Assembly: GCA_035545895.1 (NCBI GenBank)
Contig: DASZXJ010000231.1
Coordinates: 1 to 5,271, forward strand
DNA length: 5,271 bases
Direction of reading: 5' to 3'
DNA from: DASZXJ01 sp035545895
Lineage (GTDB): Bacteria > Planctomycetota > Phycisphaerae > Tepidisphaerales > Tepidisphaeraceae
The stretch's first letter is position 1. Every line of letters begins with the position of its first letter. The notes below the pieces were generated by a model. The model was not told the origin of the DNA. It saw nothing but the letters and a program-made list of their open reading frames with translations, and searched no databases. This document shows positions 1 to 5,271 of this stretch, one piece after another. Both the position numbers and the translations under genes were made by a program.

Positions 1-3000
1 CCCCACCGGTCATGCTCAATTTGACGGCCTGACTCTTTGGCATATCCAGCGTGAGCGTCGTAATCGCGATCTTCTTCTGGTCCAGATCGAGATTCAGATC
101 GTTGCGAATAGCAATCTGCGGCTCGGTGAACTGGGCGTCTCTTTTGTTCTCACCGAGGACCTTGAAATCGTTGACGTCAATCGATCCTGCCAGCTTGGTT
201 GCATTTCCCACCGTGCTGAGTTTTTCGGACAGCGCATATTGTCCAGCATAAGGCATTGCATCAGCACCCTGCACAACCGCAAGGATCGGCGTGACATCCT
301 CGATTTTGCCTTTCAGCGCGATCGAACCCTGCAGATTGGGCTGCTTGGCTTGCAGGTCGGTGATGTTGATCGGTTCGGGCATGGAGAGGGTTGCCACGCG
401 CACGTCGCCGGTCAATTCCTTGACCTGAAGCGAATCGACTTTGTCGGTCCCTTTAATGGAACTCGACAGCTTCAGCGTGATGGGCGTGGATTTATCAAAC
501 GCATAACTCTGCTTGCCCCGGCGAATCGCCAGATTTTTAACGGTGGCGTCGGTGAGATTGATATTGGTGCTCTTACTTGCCGTATCCCGAGTGACGTTCA
601 AGTGAAGCGATGCGCTTCCGCTGGTCAGTTCCAATGCGACTTGTGGCTCAGACGACGAAGCCGTTTTTGGCGCGGCTGCAGGCATTGGGCTTAACGAGTT
701 AGCCAAGGCATACAGCTTGGGCGCATCGGGAACCTGCGCATCGATGGTTGCGGATTGCAACATGTCGAGCATCGCGCCGGTCATGGCGACTTTGACATCG
801 CTCAAGGTCGCCGTGAAGAACGAGCTGCCGATCTTGCCGGTGGCGGTCAGTGGCTGAGCCGGATCATCCGGGGCCTTGGCGCTGAAGGTCAGCGTCATTT
901 GCTCGTTGTTGATGACGTTATTTCCGTTGGCGGCAATGGTCAGGTCGACAAGCTGGCCGTTGAAGTCGATGGCGGTCTGATCCGTCCGCGCCAGCGTCAA
1001 TGTGCCGGTCAGTTGTCCGTTGTTCAATTTCGGTTGACCCGCGACAGGTGGACCCGAAAACGACTGTGCCAAGTTGGCGAGTTTGGCCATATTAGCGGCA
1101 ATCGACAACGCGCCATTGCCGCGAATAGCGGTCGTGTTGCCAGTCTTAACCGCGCTGAACGACAGTGGACCATTGCCGGATTTGCTCACCGTGACCATCT
1201 TGCTGTCGGTATCCAGAGAAACATCGCTGAACTCAGCGGCAACACCATCTTTCACGGTCACGTTACCGTTGATCGATGCTCGCAAGCCATCATTGCTCAG
1301 AATCGGTTGCTTGTCGCTGTTAACAGACAAGCCAGCAATGGTCAGAGTCGCGGGCCTGGTGAATGTGATTTTGCCAGAGCTGGACGATATCGAAGCTGCC
1401 GCATCGAACGATTTGGACTCAACGTCAAACTTCTTCTCGCCGCTTGACGAGGCAATCATGAGGTTCTGGATATTGGCCTGCGCTTGGATTTCGGTCGGAG
1501 CGAAAGAATTGGTCGGATCGCCCGCTGTATTCAGTGCAAAACTTCCGGTGCCCTGCAACGTCAACCCGCCCATATCAGAGAACTGGCTGACTTCCGCCAC
1601 GAGTTTGTTGAGATCGAAATTGCCGGTGACATTGGTCTTGGCCAGGGTTTCGCCGCCACCGTTGACGTTGGCGAACGCGGTTTGGAGCGCGATCTTCAAA
1701 TCGCGGAAATCCGGAACCGGTTTGCCATTGGGAATCGCGCTGGCGGAACCGTTAAAAGTGATCGGCTGAAGCTGAATCGCCTTGCCATCGCGCGTGCCCT
1801 TGGCGTCGGCGGTGAGGTTTTGCGAGACGTTGATGCGATCATTGGCGAATGCGACGGTCAATTGCTGATGCACCGCCCCGCCAGTGAGTTCGACGCCTTC
1901 AATTAAGTGCAACGTGTGCTTCAATTGATTGGCGATTGAGGCAATGTTCGGAACATCAGCGCTAATCGTAATGCTGCCATCCGATCCTGGCCCTTTATTT
2001 TGGGTGAGATTGATCAGAGCAGCTTCGGTGACCTGGCCGGTAACGTTAACAGTCGCCTGGTCCATTTTCAGGCCGACGTTTTCAAATTTGATGATCGACC
2101 CGCCACCAGCCGTTGCTGTGCGCGTGATATTGACTGGAATCGCGATTTCCTGCGACTGAAACTTGTCCTGCCCGAGCGGGCCACCACCAAAGACCAATCC
2201 ATGCACGACGATTTGTCCGTTGGCGCTCAATCCGGACAAGCCTTCGGTCTTGACCTCGATGCCGCCACCAATCGTGCCGGTCAGTTGAGTGTCTGCACCA
2301 AGCGATTTAAGAAAAGGATCAAGTGCGGCGAGGTTCACATCGCTGAAGTTGATCTTCTGCCCCGCCGCCAGCATGGTTACGTCGAGAATATTCTGCTTGA
2401 CCGCGCCAATATTGCCGCTGGTTTCGATGGAACTGACTTTGCCGTCCTCACCCACACGAAAATTCAGTTTAACCAGGCTGTTGATGGGCTGATTGATGTC
2501 GGAAATCGTCACAACCGCCGTGCTCGGATCGACAATCACCGGCTTGGGAGCTGCGTTGCTTTCGATCCTGCCAGCAAAGTTGACGGTGAATTTACCGCTG
2601 ATGTCCGGCAACTTGACTGGCTCTGCTTTTGGCGCGGGGCCCGCCGGCGCTGGATGTGCCTTGGACAATCGCTGAAGGTTCATCTCCCCTTTTTCATCGA
2701 GATGCACCAAAAACGAATTCACATCGACAACGTTATCTTCACCCAGCGCAAAATTGGATCGAATCGCGCCCAGGAGTGAGATGCCAAGCTTCACTTGTTT
2801 GACGTCAAGCACGAGCGCTTTTTGATCGTCATATACCTTGATGCCGCTCGCGCTGATCGGGCTGAACCATCCAAGCGACCAGTTGTCGATTTCAACATGG
2901 CCATTGAGATTCTCATTGACCTTGCCCAGGACGATCGATCGCACAAAGCCCATGCTCGCGATGGTCGGGCCGAGCGCCACCAGCGCAACCAAAAGAACCA

Positions 3001-3106
3001 CCAACACAAGAACGATGCGAAGCCAAATGCGCCTCTTGCGCTGCGGCGGTGGAGTGGGCGCGGGTTCATCGGAAGGATTCTGCGGCGATTGGGAGTCTTG
3101 TGACAT
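1..3106 (-). CDS. AsmA-like membrane-anchored envelope protein, C-terminus cut off by the window edge
   Basis: An unbroken frame of 1035 codons runs from the ATG at 3106 off the left edge. The start is fixed by an in-frame TGA at 3116-3118, only three codons upstream. The ribosome site is weak (GAAAG, six bases before the ATG). Residues 1-22 are Pro/Ser/Gln-rich; RKRR (23-26) is followed by one membrane helix (about 27-46), giving an N-in, periplasm-out topology. Residues 55-112 (LNGHVEIDNWSLGWFSP and what follows) and FLVHLDEKGEMNLQRL (132-147) fit the AsmA N-terminal pattern. An Ala/Pro linker follows (about 150-163), then some 870 residues of alternating short strands with turns such as NGQL, TGT and GNG. 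The downstream part has no cysteine, and the last tryptophan is W80. AsmA/TamB-family proteins are known for outer-membrane homeostasis and long hydrophobic grooves that carry lipids; that role here is inferred from family resemblance. The family call is fairly sure, the substrate unknown. It probably shares a transcript with the gene 62 bp upstream. Confidence 0.85.
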   Translation of the reverse strand, partial: MSQDSQSPQNPSDEPAPTPPPQRKRRIWLRIVLVLVVLLVALVALGPTIASMGFVRSIVLGKVNENLNGHVEIDNWSLGWFSPISASGIKVYDDQKALVLDVKQVKLGISLLGAIRSNFALGEDNVVDVNSFLVHLDEKGEMNLQRLSKAHPAPAGPAPKAEPVKLPDISGKFTVNFAGRIESNAAPKPVIVDPSTAVVTISDINQPINSLVKLNFRVGEDGKVSSIETSGNIGAVKQNILDVTMLAAGQKINFSDVNLAALDPFLKSLGADTQLTGTIGGGIEVKTEGLSGLSANGQIVVHGLVFGGGPLGQDKFQSQEIAIPVNITRTATAGGGSIIKFENVGLKMDQATVNVTGQVTEAALINLTQNKGPGSDGSITISADVPNIASIANQLKHTLHLIEGVELTGGAVHQQLTVAFANDRINVSQNLTADAKGTRDGKAIQLQPITFNGSASAIPNGKPVPDFRDLKIALQTAFANVNGGGETLAKTNVTGNFDLNKLVAEVSQFSDMGGLTLQGTGSFALNTAGDPTNSFAPTEIQAQANIQNLMIASSSGEKKFDVESKSFDAAASISSSSGKITFTRPATLTIAGLSVNSDKQPILSNDGLRASINGNVTVKDGVAAEFSDVSLDTDSKMVTVSKSGNGPLSFSAVKTGNTTAIRGNGALSIAANMAKLANLAQSFSGPPVAGQPKLNNGQLTGTLTLARTDQTAIDFNGQLVDLTIAANGNNVINNEQMTLTFSAKAPDDPAQPLTATGKIGSSFFTATLSDVKVAMTGAMLDMLQSATIDAQVPDAPKLYALANSLSPMPAAAPKTASSSEPQVALELTSGSASLHLNVTRDTASKSTNINLTDATVKNLAIRRGKQSYAFDKSTPITLKLSSSIKGTDKVDSLQVKELTGDVRVATLSMPEPINITDLQAKQPNLQGSIALKGKIEDVTPILAVVQGADAMPYAGQYALSEKLSTVGNATKLAGSIDVNDFKVLGENKRDAQFTEPQIAIRNDLNLDLDQKKIAITTLTLDMPKSQAVKLSMTGG

Positions 3107-3131
3107 AGCGATCTTTCAATAGGAGATTGCG

Positions 3132-3145
3132 AGCGTCATCACGCT
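3132..3145. other. Small hairpin in the gap between the two minus-strand genes
   Basis: AGCGT (3132-3136) and ACGCT (3141-3145) form a perfect 5-bp stem around the 4-base loop CATC. It sits inside the 62-bp gap between the small exported-protein gene and the AsmA-like gene. No T-run follows on either strand, so it is not a normal intrinsic terminator. It could slightly affect the level or processing of the downstream AsmA-like message, or be chance. Confidence 0.2.
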
Positions 3146-3168
3146 TACGTATTTACGCAAACGCAATT

Positions 3169-3600
3169 TCATTTCAATGGGGCAATCAGGTACATCCCTT
3201 TGCGGGTGAACACCCAACTCTTGGAAGCCCTGCTCAACATATCGGGGGAAGGATTAGTCAGTGGATTGATCTGCTGCGCGCCGGCAGCCACCTGCGGAGG
3301 CACCGCGGTGCCGCTGGGAAGATTGATTCCACCCACAAATCCGGTATTGACAATGCTGGAAACGGGGAATGTCTGAAGAGAACGCACATTGGATCGGGCC
3401 GGGCGCATGTTCAACGTGACGTATTTGCGATCATCCGAAACGGTGGCTTGCGCATCGAGTAGCGCTCCATTTTGAATGACCGCAATTTCGGGATCGAACG
3501 CAACCACTCCGCCGCCGAAAAACGGCGGCACCTGGGCAGCGGCTGGGTTGAAAGCAGCCGGCAGTTCCAGAAATATCGCCATCAGCGTCCATCTGAACAT
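3169..3600 (-). CDS. Small exported protein of unknown function, 143 aa
   Basis: I chose the ATG at 3600 because AAGGAGG lies four bases upstream; a TTG at 3636 in the same frame has no such support. The stop is TGA at 3169-3171. Residues 1-22 look like a signal peptide: Arg3, a hydrophobic stretch, and Ala20-Ala21-Ala22 before Gln23, though Glu12 in the core makes it imperfect. The mature part begins with a Phe/Gly-rich stretch (PPFFGGG, 25-31). Next is VIQNGALLDAQATVSDDRKY (41-60), running into VTLNMRP (61-67), the most family-like segment. A segment rich in Pro, Gly, Asn and Gln follows (about 86-120), ending in a short basic and hydrophobic tail (SWVFTRKGMYLIAPLK, 128-143). The DDRKYVTLNMRP stretch loosely recalls strand motifs in secretin-like proteins of Planctomycetota, but I cannot assign a family. 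It is first in a probable two-gene transcript with the AsmA-like gene, so a periplasmic or envelope role is likely. Confidence 0.75.
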   Translation of the reverse strand: MFRWTLMAIFLELPAAFNPAAAQVPPFFGGGVVAFDPEIAVIQNGALLDAQATVSDDRKYVTLNMRPARSNVRSLQTFPVSSIVNTGFVGGINLPSGTAVPPQVAAGAQQINPLTNPSPDMLSRASKSWVFTRKGMYLIAPLK

Positions 3601-3604
3601 TGCG

Positions 3605-3611
3605 CCTCCTT
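3605..3611 (-). promoter_or_regulatory. Strong ribosome-binding site of the small exported-protein gene
   Basis: Read on the minus strand this is AAGGAGG, a near-perfect anti-16S match, with a 4-base gap to the ATG at 3600. It decides the start in favour of 3600 over the upstream TTG at 3636. It also suggests this gene is translated far better than the AsmA-like gene behind it, whose site is weak. Confidence 0.8.
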
Positions 3612-3623
3612 GACCGATGCCTG

Positions 3624-3652
3624 ATAATAGCCACAAAGGGTGAACTTGTGGA
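3624..3652 (-). promoter_or_regulatory. Candidate promoter for the minus-strand exported-protein and AsmA-like genes
   Basis: On the minus strand TATTAT (3629-3624) matches five of six bases of the -10 consensus. TCCACA (3652-3647) matches four of six of the -35 consensus. The spacer is 17 bp. Transcription would start a short way upstream of the ribosome site at 3611-3605. Sigma-70-type matches of this quality arise by chance, so this is only a candidate, but position and spacing are right. Confidence 0.35.
3631..3651. repeat. 6-bp dyad, possible operator between the divergent genes
   Basis: CCACAA (3631-3636) and TTGTGG (3646-3651) are perfect inverted copies separated by 9 bp. The centre-to-centre distance is 15 bp. 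The dyad spans the spacer of the minus-strand promoter candidate and touches the -35 regions of both directions, so a dimeric regulator bound here could affect both genes. No regulator gene is in the window. A 6-bp dyad can occur by chance. Confidence 0.3.
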
Positions 3653-3677
3653 CGGGAGCCCGTTTGCGGTCGATAAT
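3649..3677 (+). promoter_or_regulatory. Candidate promoter for the glycosyltransferase gene, possibly giving a leaderless mRNA
   Basis: GATAAT (3672-3677) matches five of six of the -10 consensus, and TGGACG (3649-3654), 17 bp upstream, is a weak -35. Only five bases separate the -10 box from the ATG at 3683, so transcription would start at or next to the start codon. This agrees with the absence of any Shine-Dalgarno sequence before that ATG. The -35 overlaps the -35 of the opposing promoter candidate. Confidence 0.3.
3652..3663. repeat. Short palindrome ACGGG-AG-CCCGT
   Basis: A perfect 5-bp inverted repeat with a 2-bp centre lies directly beside the CCACAA/TTGTGG dyad and inside the spacer of the plus-strand promoter candidate. 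It may be a second half of a control site for the divergent pair, or chance. It lacks a T-run and is too tight to form a good RNA hairpin. Confidence 0.25.
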
Positions 3678-3682
3678 TTGAT

Positions 3683-4933
3683 ATGGGCGTGCGCGCGGTA
3701 AAACCGAAAGTTCATAAAGGGACCATCCTGATTTTTTCGCAGGTGTATGTGCCTGATCCCGCCAGCGTGGGGCAGCATATCGCCGACGTGGCCGCTGAAA
3801 TGGCGGCTCGCGGCTATCGCGTTTTGGTTTATACCGCCAACCGGGGTTACGACGATCCCACCCAAAAATATCCCGCGCGGGAGATGATCCGAGGCGTGGA
3901 TGTCCGCCGCCTGCCACTCTCGTCGTTTGGCAAAAAGTCGCTGATTACGCGCATCATCGGCACCGCCAGCTTCATGTTGCAGGCTTTTTGGCGCGGGATG
4001 TTCACGTTCAATCTTTGCGGCATTTTGTTCAGCACTTCCCCACCGCTGATTGGACTCGTTGCGACCGTACTCAAACTATTTCGCCAGATTCCCACTGCCT
4101 ACTGGGCGATGGATCTCAATCCCGATCAGCTCATCGCCATGGGCAAGCTGACGCGCGATCATCCGCTCGCATCGTTCCTGGAAAGCGCCAATCGCATGGT
4201 ATTGCGAAATACCAGTCTGATCATTGCGCTGGATCGGTTCATGGCTGCCCGCCTGAACAAACGCGGAAATTACGCCAATAAGATGGTGGTCATTCCTCCC
4301 TGGCCGCACGAAACATTCGTCGAACCGCTGGAGCACGATGCCAACCCATTCCGCAAGCAGCATGGGCTCAACGGCAAGTTCGTCATCATGTACAGCGGAA
4401 ACCACAGCCCGAGCAATCCCCTGCTGACGCTGCTCCAGGCGGCTGAGCGATACAAGGATGATCAACATCTCTGCTTCATGTTCATCGGCGGGGGAATTGG
4501 CAAGAAAGAGGTCGAGCAATTCATAGCAACCCACAAATTGACCAATTCCATTTCATTACCCTATCAGCCGCTGGAGGCGTTGCGTTATTCGTTATCCGCT
4601 GCTGATGCGCACGTGGTTTCACTTGGCGAAAACATGGTGGGCATCATTCATCCGTGCAAGGTTTACGGCGCGATGACCGTCGGCCGGCCGGTGCTTTTCT
4701 TTGGGCCGGCTCCTTCGCATATTGCCGATCTGATCGACAACCACGCATTTGGCGTGCACGTGAGCCATGGCGATGTGGATGGCGCCGTCGCGGCGATTGA
4801 ATGGCTCCGCCAGGCAGACCCGGCCGTCCGAAGTGAAATGGGTCGAATCGGACAAAACATCTTGCAGGCATCGCTCAGTCAGGAAATACTATGCGGCCGA
4901 TTTTGCGATGCCCTCGAAGGCATTTTGCGTTAA
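3683..4933 (+). CDS. GT4-type glycosyltransferase (WbuB/WcaI-like), surface polysaccharide synthesis
   Basis: This 416-residue protein has the usual length and two-Rossmann-domain (GT-B) layout of family 4 glycosyltransferases. The N-terminal acceptor domain starts ILIFSQVYVPDPASVGQH (15-32), then STSPPLIG (117-124) and WAMDLNPDQLIAMG (141-154), the segment aligning with the D-W-P-E region of WbuB-like enzymes. The C-terminal nucleotide-sugar domain shows YSGNHSPSNPL (237-247), FIGGGIGKKEVE (267-278), LPYQPLEAL (292-300) and HPCKVYGAMTVGRPVL (323-338). The usual second Glu of the E-x7-E motif appears to be Gly329. There is no signal peptide or clear membrane helix, so it probably acts in the cytosol or at the inner membrane face, adding a sugar during capsule, O-antigen or exopolysaccharide assembly. 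Donor and acceptor cannot be told. An in-frame TAA at 3674-3676 leaves ATG 3683 (or GTG 3689) as the start, and no Shine-Dalgarno is visible. The next gene starts 27 bp after the stop. Confidence 0.92.
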   Translation: MGVRAVKPKVHKGTILIFSQVYVPDPASVGQHIADVAAEMAARGYRVLVYTANRGYDDPTQKYPAREMIRGVDVRRLPLSSFGKKSLITRIIGTASFMLQAFWRGMFTFNLCGILFSTSPPLIGLVATVLKLFRQIPTAYWAMDLNPDQLIAMGKLTRDHPLASFLESANRMVLRNTSLIIALDRFMAARLNKRGNYANKMVVIPPWPHETFVEPLEHDANPFRKQHGLNGKFVIMYSGNHSPSNPLLTLLQAAERYKDDQHLCFMFIGGGIGKKEVEQFIATHKLTNSISLPYQPLEALRYSLSAADAHVVSLGENMVGIIHPCKVYGAMTVGRPVLFFGPAPSHIADLIDNHAFGVHVSHGDVDGAVAAIEWLRQADPAVRSEMGRIGQNILQASLSQEILCGRFCDALEGILR

Positions 4934-4950
4934 ACCGTGCAAAACGATTC

Positions 4951-4955
4951 AGGAG
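4951..4955 (+). promoter_or_regulatory. Ribosome-binding site of the small lipoprotein gene
   Basis: AGGAG lies five bases before the ATG at 4961. It selects that start over the GTG at 4937, which has no such site, and is the main argument that the short frame is translated. Confidence 0.6.
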
Positions 4956-4960
4956 ATCAG

Positions 4961-5176
4961 ATGCGCCAGATGGTTCTAATAGCCGGCCTGCTTGTGATGG
5001 TGGGATGCGATAAGACGATTCACGAAGTTCGCGCGCCGCTGCCCGATTATGGAAGAGCTGTGGTTGTCGGCACCGGCAACATCGGCACGCCGACTGTTCG
5101 CTCAAGAACCAGCAGGAGCATCGCAGCCACAAACATCGACACGACGCTGACGATGAAGCCGATCTTGAACCAGTAA
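4961..5176 (+). CDS. Candidate small lipoprotein, 71 aa
   Basis: From the ATG at 4961, after a good ribosome site, the product begins MRQMVLIAGLLVMVGC, a short signal with Arg2, a hydrophobic core and a lipobox-like VMVGC. Cys16 would be the lipid-bearing first residue. Met at -3 is less usual than Leu, so the lipobox is acceptable rather than ideal. Asp17 after the cysteine would favour inner-membrane retention under the enterobacterial rule, which may not hold here. The mature part has 56 residues, with a Ser/Thr/Arg-rich stretch and no recognised domain. The gene starts 27 bp after the glycosyltransferase stop and could share its transcript. From residue 29 on it lies antisense to the permease C-terminus, and that half of the sequence looks unconstrained. 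The frame may be real, real but shorter in relatives, or spurious. Confidence 0.5.
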   Translation: MRQMVLIAGLLVMVGCDKTIHEVRAPLPDYGRAVVVGTGNIGTPTVRSRTSRSIAATNIDTTLTMKPILNQ

Positions 5177-5271
5177 AAGAATCGCACCGAGCCATGCCCG
5201 CGTTTTTCGAGCAGGCCACAAGCAACGATATTGGCAGTCGATCCGATCAGTGTCATATTTCCCATGAATGT
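5047..5271 (-). CDS. C-terminal end of an ArsB/NhaD-type ion or anion permease (partial)
   Basis: The frame is open to the right edge and ends at TAA (5049-5047), giving the last 74 residues of a larger protein. It contains GNMTLIGSTANIVACGLLE, matching the conserved GGN-TLIGAS-AN-V loop of the ArsB/NhaD/citrate-transporter (IT) superfamily, which lines the substrate path. An amphipathic link (KRGHGSVRFFYWFK) follows, then the final membrane helix (about 5105-5170), and a Pro/Thr-rich tail typical of a free C-terminus. Members export arsenite or exchange sodium, or import anions such as dicarboxylates or sulfate; the fragment does not tell which. The ATG at 5265 is an internal methionine, since the conserved loop begins next to it. 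The tail overlaps the opposite-strand lipoprotein frame by 130 bp. Confidence 0.8.
   Translation of the reverse strand, partial: TFMGNMTLIGSTANIVACGLLEKRGHGSVRFFYWFKIGFIVSVVSMFVAAMLLLVLERTVGVPMLPVPTTTALP

Noticed and set aside
239..2779. Long plus-strand frames at 239-694, 755-1447, 1074-1769 and 2000-2779 (up to 259 codons)
   Set aside because: All lie antisense to the continuous 1035-codon AsmA-like frame. Their products are His/Arg/Gln- or Ser/Leu-rich without domains, they overlap each other, and none has a convincing ribosome site.
2932..2941. CGATCGATCG palindrome
   Set aside because: It lies inside the AsmA-like coding sequence, encodes ordinary residues, and has no partner copy or nearby signal.
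2791..3122. Overlapping frames on both strands around the start of the AsmA-like gene
   Set aside because: They are out-of-frame readings of the membrane-helix and proline-rich codons. The AsmA-like frame explains this stretch and has the coherent N-terminal topology.
3132..3145. Hairpin read as an intrinsic terminator between the two minus-strand genes
   Set aside because: The stem is only 5 bp and has no T-run in either direction; kept only as a weak structural note.
3431..3917. Minus-strand frames at 3431-3865 and 3582-3917 crossing the divergent region
   Set aside because: They run antisense to the glycosyltransferase start and through the intergenic control region, and their products are Arg/Pro/His-rich with no recognisable features.
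4076..4871. Minus-strand frames opposite the glycosyltransferase (for example 4076-4534 and 4619-4855)
   Set aside because: The plus-strand glycosyltransferase is complete with all family motifs, so these are shadows.
5066..5094. GTCGGC...GCCGAC inverted repeat as a bidirectional terminator
   Set aside because: The loop is 17 bases, there is no T-run, and it lies within the permease coding end, where codon usage explains the GC-rich words.

Overview
The window is about 5.3 kb of moderately GC-rich bacterial DNA with dense, ordinary gene packing. No phage, transposon, CRISPR or RNA-gene signal was seen. It carries parts or all of five protein genes, most of them tied to the cell envelope. The style of the two minus-strand genes suggests a Gram-negative-type (diderm) bacterium: a very long cysteine-free AsmA-like protein with a proline-rich cytosolic tip, and a short exported protein ending in an unusual C-terminal half. 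They remind me of Planctomycetota, perhaps Phycisphaerae, but this is an impression from protein style and not a demonstrated placement.

Layout. Positions 1-3106 (minus) are one uninterrupted reading frame of at least 1035 codons, running off the left edge. I translated it codon by codon and found no stop. It encodes a membrane-anchored AsmA-like protein of the bridge-like lipid-transfer or outer-membrane-homeostasis type. Positions 3169-3600 (minus) encode a 143-residue predicted exported protein of unknown function. It has a strong ribosome-binding site and lies 62 bp upstream of the AsmA-like gene, probably in the same transcript. An 82-bp divergent intergenic region (3601-3682) holds two short dyads and candidate promoters facing both ways. 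Positions 3683-4933 (plus) encode a complete GT4-type glycosyltransferase (WbuB/WcaI-like), probably acting in surface polysaccharide synthesis. Positions 4961-5176 (plus) encode a candidate small lipoprotein with a good ribosome-binding site. Its second half lies antisense to the last gene, 5047 to beyond 5271 (minus), which is the C-terminal end of an ArsB/NhaD-type ion or anion permease.

How they work together. The exported small protein and the AsmA-like protein may form an envelope operon, with the glycosyltransferase transcribed divergently from the same short control region. A link between lipid transport or envelope assembly and surface glycan synthesis is plausible but is inferred only from proximity. 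The permease tail converges on this group and looks unrelated. I see no clearly new multi-gene system. The points most worth a second look are the unknown exported protein, the compact divergent control region, and the 130-bp antisense overlap at the right end.
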